From assembly GCA_031282245.1 (NCBI GenBank), contig JAITEB010000026.1, positions 1 to 64,000 of the forward strand: 64,000 nucleotides of DNA. The letters run 5' to 3'. Both the position numbers and the translations under genes were made by a program. The DNA comes from Oscillospiraceae bacterium (GTDB lineage: Bacteria; Bacillota; Clostridia; Oscillospirales; Ruminococcaceae). Under the pieces are notes generated by a model that worked only from the letters and a program-made list of their open reading frames with translations, made no database searches and was not told where the DNA came from. Shown in pieces: positions 27,540-36,405 of this stretch (position 1 is its first letter; each line of letters opens with the position of its first letter).

Positions 27540-28562
27540 TCAGCGCTGTACGCGCCCGGATCCATCTCCCCTGGCGAGTTTTTCCACTTCATCGACGGAA
27601 ACCTGATTAAAATCTCCCTCTATCGTGTGCTTCAGGCAACTTGCGGCCGCCGCAAACTCTATAGCTTCCTGTGGCGCATAATTATTCACAGCAGCGTATA
27701 TAAGCCCCGCTCCAAAGCTGTCGCCGCCGCCAACCCTGTCCACAATATGGACAGGATATTTTTTTGAGAACCAGAAATTTTCGCCGTCGCTCAGCATTGC
27801 TGCCCAATTATTGTCATTGGCTGATATAGATTCTCTCAGCGTGATTGCCGTTTTCTTGAAGCCAAACCTGTCAATGAGTTTTTTGGCTACTTCCTGGTAG
27901 CTTTTATAACTTAATTTTCCGGAATTAATATCAGTATTTTCCGCATGAATGCCAAACACATCCGAAGCGTCTTCCTCGTTGGCAATACAGACATCCACAT
28001 ACTGCATAAGACCACTCATTGTTTTGTTAGCTTTTTCTTTTGACCACAAATTTTTCCTGTAATTCAAATCGCAGGAAATAGTAATATTATAAGATTTTGC
28101 CATTTGACAGGCTTCTTCACAAATTTTAGCAACGTTATCCCCTAAAGCAGGGGTTATTCCTGTAAAATGAAACCATTCAGCGCCCTCAAATATTTCTTTC
28201 CAATCAAAATCTTTACTTTGAGCTTCGGCAATCGCCGAACCTGCGCGGTCATAGATAACTTTTGAGGGGCGTTGGGAAGCGCCTTTTTCAAGGAAATATA
28301 TCCCAACGCGCGCGCCTCCGCGGGCGATAAAGCCAGTGTCAACGCCGAATTCGCGGAGCTTGTTCACTGCCGACTGCCCTATTTCATGCCTGGGCAGCTT
28401 TGTCACAAAACACGCCCGAAACCCAAAATTTGCTAAAGAAACCGCAACATTTGCTTCGCCGCCGCCATAAGTCGCGCCAAAGCTGCCCGCTTGCACAAAT
28501 CTTGTATATCCTTCCGGGGCAAGCCGCAGCATAATTTCTCCAAAAGTGACAATTTTTTTCAT
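27540..28562 (-). CDS. kdgK: 2-dehydro-3-deoxygluconokinase (PfkB family)
   Basis: Phosphorylates 2-keto-3-deoxygluconate to KDPG in hexuronate/gluconate catabolism. The ribokinase-like fold opens with VTFGEIMLRLAPEG, has the glycine-rich GGGEANVAVSLANFG, and carries the C-terminal PfkB signature VGGGDSFGAGLIYA with the catalytic Asp. The length of 340 residues is normal. It follows the KDPG aldolase gene by 18 bp on the same strand, which strongly supports the KDG assignment over other sugars. Confidence 0.92.
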   Translation of the reverse strand: MKKIVTFGEIMLRLAPEGYTRFVQAGSFGATYGGGEANVAVSLANFGFRACFVTKLPRHEIGQSAVNKLREFGVDTGFIARGGARVGIYFLEKGASQRPSKVIYDRAGSAIAEAQSKDFDWKEIFEGAEWFHFTGITPALGDNVAKICEEACQMAKSYNITISCDLNYRKNLWSKEKANKTMSGLMQYVDVCIANEEDASDVFGIHAENTDINSGKLSYKSYQEVAKKLIDRFGFKKTAITLRESISANDNNWAAMLSDGENFWFSKKYPVHIVDRVGGGDSFGAGLIYAAVNNYAPQEAIEFAAAASCLKHTIEGDFNQVSVDEVEKLARGDGSGRVQR

Positions 28563-28580
28563 TTAGATTCAACTCCTGAA

Positions 28581-29525
28581 TTATTTTTCCAGCAAATGAA
28601 CAGCAAAACCGGCTATTTCGTCACGCAAATAGATTGACTTTTCTTTCGATGTTTCCTGGTTAAATTCAACTCCTTTGGATTTTAAATATCTGATTGCACG
28701 GATAATACTGGAAGTTTCAATTGCAATATGACCGTATTTGCCAAGATATGGCTGATGCATGATCTCTATCTCGGAAGACACAAAGGACGATCTTGCGCCT
28801 TGATCTACGTCAAAACCAAAAATAAGCTTAAATAAATTCGCGGCTTCAAGCGCATTTTTCTGGCTTTCGGCATTTATACCTATATGGCAGAGCCTGAATC
28901 CCAACATTTGTTTAATAGCGATCTGACATTTTTCACGGATTTCCTCAAAACGCCCCTCGCTGATAAGTTTTGGCGGAACCATCCATGAGCCTCCGCACGC
29001 AACAATCTTTTTAAAACCAAGATAAGCTTTTAAATTATTCTCATTTATTCCTCCGGTGGGAATAAATGTTAAATTAGAGTAAGGCGCGGAAACGGCTTTC
29101 AAAAAAGGCACGCCTCCGCTCTGCTCGGCAGGGAAAAATTTAACTGTGCTGAGCCCCATTTCCAATGCAGCTTCCATATCTGTGGGATTGGAGCAGCCGG
29201 GGTAAATCGGAAGTCCAATTTTTTGGCAATAAGAAACAATTTTAGAGTTAAATCCTGGACTTACTGCAAATTTCGCCCCCGATTTAAGCGCAGTTTCGGC
29301 CTGTTCTATGCTGAGAACCGTCCCGGCGCCAAGCAGCACATCCGGGAAAGCCTTCGCAATCCGTCGCAGGGCTTCCGCGCCCTGCTCCGTCCGGAAAGTG
29401 ACCTCCGCGCAGGGGATTCCCCCGTCAATAAGCGCCTGAGCAAGGCCCTCGGCGCGGTCTGCGTCATCAATACTGACTACCGGAATAATTCCAATAGACC
29501 TAATTTTTTCTATAATATTATCCAA
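28581..29525 (-). CDS. kdgA: KDPG/KHG aldolase fused to a VOC-like domain
   Basis: Residues 1 to about 210 are a class I KDPG aldolase. The catalytic Glu is in AEVTFRTEQGAEALR, the substrate pocket is GAGTVLS, and the Schiff-base Lys lies in STVKFFPAEQSGG, followed by FIPTGGINENNL. It splits KDPG into pyruvate and glyceraldehyde-3-phosphate. Residues about 215-314 form an additional domain (LCHIGINAESQKNALEAANL, then GKYGHIAIETSSI) that looks like a VOC/glyoxalase fold. Stand-alone aldolases are about 210 residues, so this is a fusion. It is cotranscribed with kdgK. Confidence 0.88.
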   Translation of the reverse strand: MDNIIEKIRSIGIIPVVSIDDADRAEGLAQALIDGGIPCAEVTFRTEQGAEALRRIAKAFPDVLLGAGTVLSIEQAETALKSGAKFAVSPGFNSKIVSYCQKIGLPIYPGCSNPTDMEAALEMGLSTVKFFPAEQSGGVPFLKAVSAPYSNLTFIPTGGINENNLKAYLGFKKIVACGGSWMVPPKLISEGRFEEIREKCQIAIKQMLGFRLCHIGINAESQKNALEAANLFKLIFGFDVDQGARSSFVSSEIEIMHQPYLGKYGHIAIETSSIIRAIRYLKSKGVEFNQETSKEKSIYLRDEIAGFAVHLLEK

Positions 29526-29555
29526 TTTTAACCTCCGATTAGTTACCTGTATTTT

Positions 29556-30242
29556 TTAACGAACTCGCGCTCCAAAAATTGCCGAGCCTACCCGCACAAA
29601 AGTTGCGCCCTCCTGCACGGCTTCTTCAAAGTCGCCGGACATGCCCATGGAAAGCTCCGAAAAATATTGCAAATTTTGACTGTAATCACTTTTAATTTTT
29701 TCAAACACCTCCCTAAGCTGGGAAAAATATGCTCTGGCAATATCGCCCGCAGCGGGAGGCGGTACGCACATCAGCCCGCAAAGCCGCAACTCCGGGAAAC
29801 CCAGCGCTTCTTCCACAAGAACAGGCAGTTTGCCCGGATCGACGCCGGATTTTCCGCTCTCCCCGCCGATTCTGACCTCCAGCAGGATGGGCATTACCGC
29901 GTCCTTCTTCGCGCACTGGCGCGCGATTTCACGTAACAGCCCGGGGCGGTCAACGGAATGAATCATCGCGGCCTCGCCGATTAAATATTTGACTTTGTTG
30001 GTCTGAAGAACGCCGATCATGTGCTTTTCGACGGGGAGCAGCGCGTCTTTTTTCTGCACAAGCTCATTGACGCGGTTTTCTCCGATTATGCCCGCCCCGG
30101 CGGAAATGGCCTCGTTGATTTTTTCGGCGGGGACGGTTTTCGTCACGGCGATGAGTTTTACGCTTCCCGGCGGACGCCCGGCGCGGATTTCAGAGCTATA
30201 TATTTTTTCCAGCACTATTTGCAGATTTTCGGCGATGTTCAT
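29556..30242 (-). CDS. yggS: PLP homeostasis protein YggS/PLPBP
   Basis: Cytosolic PLP-binding protein of the alanine-racemase N-terminal fold, without racemase activity, which buffers PLP. The PLP lysine lies in LIAVTKTVPAEKINEA. IGENRVNELVQK, HMIGVLQTNKVKYL and the C-terminal SMGMSGDFEEAVQEGATFVR are all family hallmarks. The length of 228 residues is normal. It lies between cdaR and the Entner-Doudoroff genes, all on the minus strand. Confidence 0.95.
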   Translation of the reverse strand: MNIAENLQIVLEKIYSSEIRAGRPPGSVKLIAVTKTVPAEKINEAISAGAGIIGENRVNELVQKKDALLPVEKHMIGVLQTNKVKYLIGEAAMIHSVDRPGLLREIARQCAKKDAVMPILLEVRIGGESGKSGVDPGKLPVLVEEALGFPELRLCGLMCVPPPAAGDIARAYFSQLREVFEKIKSDYSQNLQYFSELSMGMSGDFEEAVQEGATFVRVGSAIFGARVR

Positions 30243-30281
30243 ATTTTTCCCTGTCCTCTTGCTGAATTATATAAATTTTGC

Positions 30282-31619
30282 TTACTGCGTTTTGGCTACG
30301 TCAATCACCAGCTGATAGTTGCCATATGCCCAAACGGCGCCGTTACCCGGCACAAAAACCTGTACAGGTATCCGCTGGCGGCCTTCCTGAATTTCCCTGT
30401 TGAGGAAATTTACTTCGACCACAATGTCGTCTCCGGTCATATTTTCCAGGACGCCGGAATCGCCTATAAGCTCAATATCGTTGAGAGTTTTTGTCACAAA
30501 GTCCACAGTATAGCCCACAGGCTCGTAAACCCTTATATTAGAGGTGCTGAACTTCGCGCTTGCAAGGTTGGGCATGTCCAGGCTTATTGTGACGGCAGTG
30601 GTGCCGTCGGTAACTTCGCAGCCGCTGGGAAGACGGGGGGCGAGGGGAAAATTAAAGCTTACCCCCGGGCGCAGTTCCCGCACGTTGATATATCCCACCT
30701 CAATAGAAGAAATCAGGTCGATTTTGTCTTTTGGGCCTGCGATTTCAACATAGCGGCTTTCCCTGGCGCTTTCGGATAGGTTGTCCTTGCTCCAGGAGAA
30801 ATTCAGGCTGCCCGCGGGAAATTGCGGTGGGATGTAACTGTATGTGAATTTCATTTCGGCCGTTTTAAATTTCAAGACCGGGATGGTGACTGTGGTTTCT
30901 CTCGTGCTTATCGTTACGTTGTCGGAAAGCGTAATTTTTTTGTTGTTCCTGTCAAAAAGGGTAATCTGGGCTTTTGCGCTGTAAGAGTCGTCAAGCTTAC
31001 GGCCCGGCGGGTTATCCAGGGATATTTTCGCGCTTGCAATGCGGCTGACTTCCTGCTCCGGACCGCTTATTTCAACGCTTTTCGGCTCATATTCAGCCGT
31101 GTCCTTCATGTAGCCGTCGGCCACCTCAATTTCCGGAAGCTCGGCGCTTACGTCAATTGAGCGCGTCACAATCCTGTCCAGATTCACGTTTATGGTCCCG
31201 TAATTTTTGTTCACTATCTCGAAGGGATCGCTTTCAAGGCGCTTTTCAACCCTTATGGGCAGATTGTAGCTGCCGGGTCCCGTAATCTGGTCAAAGTAGA
31301 TGCTGGTGACGACGCTGTCGGCGTTAAGCGAGAAAACGTCGTTTCTGTCCCCCGTGACCTGAACGCTGATTGTGCGGGATTTAAAATCAACCGGAACCAG
31401 CCCGAGACGCTGCAAAACATCCGACTGGGGGTCGAGAGCGACGACGACATTCCCGATGGCCTTCGTCTCCGTCGTGTCCACAAAAACAGAAATCAAAAGC
31501 CAGATGACCACGGCGATTAAAACAGACACAATGCAAAGCCCGGTTTTGCTGGCGAAAAAAATGCCAATAATGCCAAGCCGGCCTTTTTTTGAAGGGGCTT
31601 TATTTTTCTTTTCCAACAT
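30282..31619 (-). CDS. cdaR: CdaA regulatory protein CdaR (YbbR domains)
   Basis: Membrane-anchored regulator of the diadenylate cyclase CdaA. The N-terminus has one hydrophobic segment (GLCIVSVLIAVVIWLLISVF, about residues 24-43). It is followed by an extracytoplasmic part of four YbbR-type beta repeats. I start it at ATG 31619 (445 residues) because GGAGGT lies 9 bases upstream; the longer open frame upstream has no ribosome site. It overlaps the cdaA 3' end by 20 bp, so the pair is translationally coupled. glmM, the usual third gene, is not next to it. Confidence 0.92.
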   Translation of the reverse strand: MLEKKNKAPSKKGRLGIIGIFFASKTGLCIVSVLIAVVIWLLISVFVDTTETKAIGNVVVALDPQSDVLQRLGLVPVDFKSRTISVQVTGDRNDVFSLNADSVVTSIYFDQITGPGSYNLPIRVEKRLESDPFEIVNKNYGTINVNLDRIVTRSIDVSAELPEIEVADGYMKDTAEYEPKSVEISGPEQEVSRIASAKISLDNPPGRKLDDSYSAKAQITLFDRNNKKITLSDNVTISTRETTVTIPVLKFKTAEMKFTYSYIPPQFPAGSLNFSWSKDNLSESARESRYVEIAGPKDKIDLISSIEVGYINVRELRPGVSFNFPLAPRLPSGCEVTDGTTAVTISLDMPNLASAKFSTSNIRVYEPVGYTVDFVTKTLNDIELIGDSGVLENMTGDDIVVEVNFLNREIQEGRQRIPVQVFVPGNGAVWAYGNYQLVIDVAKTQ

Positions 31620-32487
31620 TGTTCTTTGACCTCCAAAAAGCGGGTATGCGTTTGCTTTCGTCGCTGCTGTCCGGCAAAAGCCCTTTTTCAAGAACTTTCC
31701 GCAGGGCTTCAATGCTGAGCTTGCGGTTGAGGCGGCCATCCTCCGCAATTGTAATATCCCCGGTTTCTTCCGAAACTACAAGAACGAGCGCGTCGGAATT
31801 TTCGCTCATTCCCAGAGCGGCGCGGTGGCGCGTGCCCAGTTCGCGGCTTATGCTCATGTTGTCGCTGACCGGCAGGAAACAGGCGGCGGCCAGCATCCTG
31901 TTGTTCTCCAGAATCCCCGCGCCGTCATGCAGCGGCGACTTGGGGTAAAATATGTTCCCGATAAGCTCCGGGGAGAGCTTTGCGTCTATCACGGTTCCGG
32001 TGTTGATTATGTCGCCAAGCTTTGTTTTGCGCTCTATCACTATCAGCGCGCCGATTTTTTTTATAGAAAGGTCTGCGGCGGCTTCGCATAATATAGAGAT
32101 AGTTTTTTTCGTCATTTCGACTTCTTCGTCGCGCCCGAGGTTTGAGAGAAATGGAATCCTTATGCGCCCCATCTGCTCCAGTGCGCGGCGAAGCTCCGGC
32201 TGAAAAACGACGGCCAGGGCGGTTATGCCAAAGCTTAATATAGCCTCCAGCACGCGTTTCATGGCTTTCAGGTTCAGAAGGTAGACCGCGAGAAAAATCG
32301 CGACAACCAGAAGCGCTCCTTTTGCAAGCTGAACCGCTCTTGTGTTCTGCATAATTCTGAAAACATAATAAACCACCACCGAGACGAGCAGGATGTCGAG
32401 AATATCGCGAAACTCTATCGAAGAAAAGACGATCACAATCTGATTCCAAAGATCAATATTTTTGAGATATTCCATCAGCGAGCCCAT
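31600..32487 (-). CDS. cdaA: Diadenylate cyclase CdaA
   Basis: Makes c-di-AMP from two ATP; c-di-AMP controls potassium and osmolyte transport and wall homeostasis. There are three N-terminal membrane helices (about residues 26-95). The cytosolic DAC domain follows, with the catalytic LHDGAGI and GTRHRAALG (the DGA and RHR motifs) intact, so it should be active. The length of 295 residues is typical. It starts at ATG 32487 and heads the cdaA-cdaR unit. Confidence 0.97.
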   Translation of the reverse strand: MGSLMEYLKNIDLWNQIVIVFSSIEFRDILDILLVSVVVYYVFRIMQNTRAVQLAKGALLVVAIFLAVYLLNLKAMKRVLEAILSFGITALAVVFQPELRRALEQMGRIRIPFLSNLGRDEEVEMTKKTISILCEAAADLSIKKIGALIVIERKTKLGDIINTGTVIDAKLSPELIGNIFYPKSPLHDGAGILENNRMLAAACFLPVSDNMSISRELGTRHRAALGMSENSDALVLVVSEETGDITIAEDGRLNRKLSIEALRKVLEKGLLPDSSDESKRIPAFWRSKNNVGKEK

Positions 32488-32624
32488 TTTTAATCCTCCA
32501 AAAAAGGAAACGACCTATCAAACTTAATGATATTGCAATCGCGGGCAAAAGTCAATACGTGCGGCGTAAATATGATAAACGCCCCTGAAAGGGAAACTAT
32601 GGGCGGCGCCAAACGCCGCCGCGT

Positions 32625-33773
32625 TCACAGTTTCCTGGCAAGCTTCTCGACGTATTTGATAAAAACTTCGACCTCGTTTATTGTATTAAACACAGAAAAA
32701 CTGACCCGGACAGCCCCTGTATCAAGTGTGCCTAATTTCCGGTGGCCTAACGGCGCGCAGTGAAAGCCCCCGCGCAGAGCAAAGCCGCTTTTGTCCAGTT
32801 TTTCGGCCACTTTTTCGCTGTCCGCGCCGTCTATGTTAAAGGGCAAAACAGGCAGATGGGCGCCCATTTCGGGAGGGTTTGTGTAAAGTTTCACCCTGTC
32901 GATTTGTGAAAGCCCGGAATAAAGCGCCTTCATAAGCTTAAGCCCATGGCCGCGGATTTTATCAAGTCCGCGCCTTTTTATAAATTCAATCCCCGCAAGA
33001 AGCCCGATGATCCCGCTTATGTTGACGGTGCCGGATTCCAGCTTGTCTGGCATAATGCCCGGCTGCTCGCTGATAAGAGACATGCTCCCCGTACCGCCGG
33101 TATAAACCGGGCTTAGCAGCCCGCCCTTTGAAGTCACAAGCGCGCCCGTCCCGGAAGGCCCGTACAGACCCTTGTGCCCCGGCATGCAGAGAAAATCAAT
33201 ATTGCTTTCCCGCACGTCTATTTCAAGCGTTCCGGCAGTCTGCGCCGCGTCCACCAAAAACAGCAGGCCCTTTTCTTTGCAGAGCGCGCCGAGTTCTTTT
33301 ACCGGCAAAACAACCCCCGTCAGGTTCGAGCCATTTGTGCAGGCAATCATGCGAGTCTCTTTCTTGATTTCTTTCGCAAAGGACGCAAGCGTCCTTTCAA
33401 AATCCCCCTCGAACACCTCGGCTTTCGAGTAAGTGATAAGACCGGCTTTCGCCATTGTATGCACAGGCCGCAAAACCGAATTATGCTCAAGATCCGAGAT
33501 AATCACGTGCTCGCCGCCGCGCAGAACCCCTTTCAGGGCAATATTGAGCGAAGCGGTACAGTTGCTGGTAAAAACTACGTCCTCTTCTCCGCCCGCGTTA
33601 AACAAACCTGCCAGAGCGCCGCGGCACTCATAAATTTTCCGCGCGGTTTCAACGGCCATTTTGTGGCCGCCGCGCCCGGGGTTTGCGCCGTAATTGTTCA
33701 TGGCCTCCGCAACGGCGTTCCGTACGGTCAGAGGCTTGGGGTAAGTGGTCGCTGCGTTGTCAAAATATACCAT
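32625..33773 (-). CDS. Class V aminotransferase / cysteine desulfurase-like protein
   Basis: PLP enzyme of 382 residues. It opens with MVYFDNAATTYPKP. The PLP lysine lies in DFLCMPGHKGLYGPSGTGAL, where MPGHK replaces the SxHK of classical NifS/SufS. A C-terminal cysteine is present in LRGGFHCAPLGH. This pattern matches the branch related to selenocysteine lyase that is often encoded next to DUF3343 and YedE/YedF-type selenium or sulfur genes. Here it lies 4 bp after a DUF3343 gene. Substrate (cysteine or selenocysteine) is uncertain. It is a second desulfurase in the window, about 26% diverged-looking from the one at 4426 only in a qualitative sense; no alignment was run. Confidence 0.85.
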   Translation of the reverse strand: MVYFDNAATTYPKPLTVRNAVAEAMNNYGANPGRGGHKMAVETARKIYECRGALAGLFNAGGEEDVVFTSNCTASLNIALKGVLRGGEHVIISDLEHNSVLRPVHTMAKAGLITYSKAEVFEGDFERTLASFAKEIKKETRMIACTNGSNLTGVVLPVKELGALCKEKGLLFLVDAAQTAGTLEIDVRESNIDFLCMPGHKGLYGPSGTGALVTSKGGLLSPVYTGGTGSMSLISEQPGIMPDKLESGTVNISGIIGLLAGIEFIKRRGLDKIRGHGLKLMKALYSGLSQIDRVKLYTNPPEMGAHLPVLPFNIDGADSEKVAEKLDKSGFALRGGFHCAPLGHRKLGTLDTGAVRVSFSVFNTINEVEVFIKYVEKLARKL

Positions 33774-33777
33774 AAAA

Positions 33778-34005
33778 TTATTCCTCCTTTGCTTCCACAG
33801 AAAGAATCCGGATTTTATTCTGCTGAATTATATTAATGGCCGCCGCGGAGTGCTCGTCTTTGACAAATATGCTGTAGCCGCAGCCAACGCCTTTCACGTT
33901 TTTGCCGGATTTTCCAATGCTTGACCATATCCCGTATTTTTTCAAAAGATTCTGCGCCTTAATTGCATATGTCACCGAGGTCAAATTGATTGCCTGTTTT
34001 TTCAT
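33778..34005 (-). CDS. DUF3343 (putative Se/S-carrier-like) protein
   Basis: Small cytosolic protein of 75 residues. It carries the conserved core SVTYAIKAQNLLKKYGI followed by VGCGYSIFV, where the single Cys could carry persulfide or selenide. DUF3343 proteins are commonly adjacent to SirA/TusA-like and class V desulfurase-like genes. Here it is the upstream partner of one, separated by 4 bp. The ATG at 34005 lies behind AAGGAAAATTGCAGAG. Confidence 0.85.
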   Translation of the reverse strand: MKKQAINLTSVTYAIKAQNLLKKYGIWSSIGKSGKNVKGVGCGYSIFVKDEHSAAAINIIQQNKIRILSVEAKEE

Positions 34006-34176
34006 CTCTGCAATTTTCCTTTCAAGATATAATTTTCTTCCCTCTGATGTGCGGAAAAAACGAGTCGGCGATAAAGTTTAGGTGTGATATATATTATGCT
34101 GGAATTGATAAATTTGCCATTTGACGGCGCGGGTAAAAACAGAAAGGGCATTTTTAAATTTTTTATTAATAATTCA

Positions 34177-34215
34177 GAAAAGTTGCGCTTTTTGTCGCAA
34201 CTTTTCCGCTTTTTT
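34177..34215 (+). terminator. Orphan terminator upstream of the glucosaminidase gene
   Basis: GAAAAGTTGCG (34177-34187) pairs perfectly with CGCAACTTTTC (34196-34206), followed by CGC and six T. No plus-strand gene precedes it; upstream genes run the other way. It could end a short leader or small RNA, or attenuate the gene at 34283. Confidence 0.75.
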
Positions 34216-34282
34216 CGCTATTTATAGAGGGACATGTTTGCCCTGAACGGAATTCAAAAAATAAAAAGGAGTTTTCTTAATA

Positions 34283-34729
34283 ATGCAGGATTATCAGAAA
34301 AGATTTATCAATCGCTATGCTCCTGTCGCGCTTCAGGAATGGGAAAGGGGCGGCGCTCTGCCTTCGCTGACGCTTACCCAGGCGCTGACGGAAAGCCGCT
34401 GGGGGCTGAGTCATTTCGCGGCCAAAACGAACTCACTGTTCCAGACGCCCGCAGGAAGCGGCTGGCGCGGCGCGTCCTGCCGCTTCGCGGGGAAAACATT
34501 CCGGGTATACGACAGCCCGGAAGCCTCTGTAAGAGATCGCACAGACGCCTTGCGGCTTGAGCCGGAATATAAAAACGCCGTCTATGAGAGAGATTACAGA
34601 AACGCCTGCCGTTTTCTGAGCCGGGCGGGATATTTTTCGTCCGTTTTTGCCCAGGCGCTGATTAATACGATAGAAAAATACCGCCTGTATCAATATGATT
34701 CCGCAAAAGCTTCCACAAAAAGGGAATAA
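34283..34729 (+). CDS. GH73-like glucosaminidase domain protein
   Basis: A minimal 148-residue protein covering little more than the glucosaminidase (LytG/FlgJ-like) lysozyme fold. LTLTQALTESRWGLSHFA supplies the probable catalytic Glu. KTNSLFQTPAGSGW matches the usual KANNLFGIK-type segment, and FRVYDSPEASVRDRTD the substrate-cleft loop. It would cleave glycan strands of peptidoglycan. No signal peptide or membrane segment is seen, which is odd for a wall hydrolase. The ATG at 34283 follows AAAAGGAG. It lies 60 bp before spoIIID, so a sporulation role is possible but unproven. Confidence 0.8.
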   Translation: MQDYQKRFINRYAPVALQEWERGGALPSLTLTQALTESRWGLSHFAAKTNSLFQTPAGSGWRGASCRFAGKTFRVYDSPEASVRDRTDALRLEPEYKNAVYERDYRNACRFLSRAGYFSSVFAQALINTIEKYRLYQYDSAKASTKRE

Positions 34730-34789
34730 AGCCCGCTAAGACATTCATATATATTAAACATACAAGCATTAAGGGGAGGGTAGTCAATC

Positions 34790-35074
34790 TTGAAAGGCTT
34801 GCCTGAAGAAAGGTGCGTCCAGATCGGCAATTATATCGCCGACAACAACGTCACAGTGAGAAGCGCGGCAAAAACGTTTAATATTTCAAAGTCCACAGTC
34901 CACAAAGATGTAAGTGAAAGGCTTAAAAAAACAAACAGGGGTTTATATAAAAAAGTACAGCAGGTGCTTGAGCGGAATAAATCGGAAAGGCATATCCGCG
35001 GAGGACTTGCGACAAAGAGAAAATATGAGGAAATGATAAATACATATGGCGAAGACAAGGGGCGGGCGGATTAG
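34790..35074 (+). CDS. spoIIID: Sporulation transcriptional regulator SpoIIID
   Basis: DNA-binding regulator that modifies sigma-E and sigma-K transcription in the mother cell during sporulation. The protein is 94 residues with a central helix-turn-helix, SAAKTFNISKSTVHKDVSER, and a basic C-terminal arm (ERHIRGGLATKRKYEE), both diagnostic. It starts with TTG at 34790 behind GGGGAGGG. It implies the organism belongs to a spore-forming lineage. A terminator overlaps its stop codon. Confidence 0.95.
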   Translation: MKGLPEERCVQIGNYIADNNVTVRSAAKTFNISKSTVHKDVSERLKKTNRGLYKKVQQVLERNKSERHIRGGLATKRKYEEMINTYGEDKGRAD

Positions 35075-35090
35075 CCTGCCCCCTGTTTTA
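35059..35090 (+). terminator. Terminator overlapping the spoIIID stop
   Basis: GGGGCGGGC (35059-35067) pairs with GCCTGCCCC (35074-35082) with one mismatch, followed by CTGTTTTATT. Confidence 0.75.
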
Positions 35091-35242
35091 TTCAAAGCGG
35101 CAAAAACGGCGCAGAAAAGATTGAAGCCGCCAAAAGAAAAACTTTTATTAAATTTGCCCTTGCTTCTAAAAAATAAATATGATAGAATATTTCTTAAATT
35201 TACCGGCTTTTTCCGGATCTTAAGCGTAATTTGGAGGACAAA

Positions 35243-36310
35243 ATGCGTATGCTTGCGGTTTTTTTAAGTTATTATTGCGTGCCGCTGCTTCTTTTCCTGC
35301 TGTTTTTTGTCGCGTACAAAATCAACCGCACAAACCTGATAACAAGCTTTTTGTTTACCTGCGCCCTGATAACTTTTGTGGCTTTGTTTTCTGTCCGGCT
35401 GTATGACAGCGGCAGCCGGGCCGGGATTTTTGTCTTTGGGCTTATTGCTCTTGTGTTTTTATTTGTGCTTTTTTTTGGAGCGTATATTATAGCGGGCTTT
35501 CTGATTTTGAATACAATCTTGATATTCCGGAAAGAGCGGCGGAATTTGAAGCACAGCCTTACGCTTTTTTTGGCGCTTGGGATATTGCTGCTTGCGCTTG
35601 TGCCTTATTTTGTGAATTTCAGAACCCTGTCTCCAATTGTGGCCAATATGGTTTATTCTGTCTACGGCTTGATTTTTTATTATATTATTCATATTATTCA
35701 GTATATTATAGGCATTGTGCTGTGCAATTTTTCCCGTCCCAAGAAAAATCAGGATTATATTATAGTGCTGGGCTGCTGGCTGCGGGACGGAAAAGCCACT
35801 CCCCTGCTGGCGCGGCGTATTGACAGGGCAATCGGGTTTTACAATAATCAGAAAAAAAAGAGAAGCCCCCCGAAGCTGATTCTTTCCGGCGGGAAAGGCG
35901 CGGACGAGCTTCGCCCGGAGGCCGAGGGCATGAAAGAATACGCCATGGAAAAGGGAATACCCGAGGAGGACTTGCTTCTTGAGCCGGAATCGGCTTCCAC
36001 GCTGGAAAACATGAAGTTTTCCAGGGCAATTATGGAAAGAGAATCGGGCGGGAAGCCTTATAAATGCATTTACTCAACCAATAACTACCACGTTTTGCGG
36101 GCGGGGATTTATGCGCGCCGGGCGGGGCTGAAAATCAACGGGATCGGCGCGAAAACAGCCTTTTATTTTCTGCCGAACGCCATACTGCGCGAATACGCCG
36201 CATATTTGCTTATGCACATGAAATGGAATATAACTTTTGCGGGAGTCAGTCTGCTTCTCGGGAACATTGTCATACCGATATTGCTGCGGCGGATTGCGCC
36301 CGCAGGCTGA
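35243..36310 (+). CDS. YdcF/SanA/ElyC-type DUF218 membrane protein
   Basis: The N-terminal half (to about residue 165) holds about five hydrophobic helices. The C-terminal half is a DUF218 domain: DYIIVLGCWLRDGKATPLLA, LILSGGKGADELRPEAEGM, EPESASTLENMKFS and IYSTNNYHVLRAG, the YdcF-like pattern. In E. coli, SanA and ElyC act in envelope integrity and peptidoglycan or lipid-carrier metabolism; the role here is inferred. I use ATG 35243 (355 residues) because TTGGAGGA lies directly upstream; the TTG 12 bases earlier is part of that ribosome site. Confidence 0.85.
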   Translation: MRMLAVFLSYYCVPLLLFLLFFVAYKINRTNLITSFLFTCALITFVALFSVRLYDSGSRAGIFVFGLIALVFLFVLFFGAYIIAGFLILNTILIFRKERRNLKHSLTLFLALGILLLALVPYFVNFRTLSPIVANMVYSVYGLIFYYIIHIIQYIIGIVLCNFSRPKKNQDYIIVLGCWLRDGKATPLLARRIDRAIGFYNNQKKKRSPPKLILSGGKGADELRPEAEGMKEYAMEKGIPEEDLLLEPESASTLENMKFSRAIMERESGGKPYKCIYSTNNYHVLRAGIYARRAGLKINGIGAKTAFYFLPNAILREYAAYLLMHMKWNITFAGVSLLLGNIVIPILLRRIAPAG

Positions 36311-36405
36311 AATTTTATAAGGCGACCGGCGCGGCATGTTTGCTGGCCGGAACCATTCAGGCCGCTTTGTTTAAAATAACTATTATACTTTTTGCCGCAA
36401 AATTT

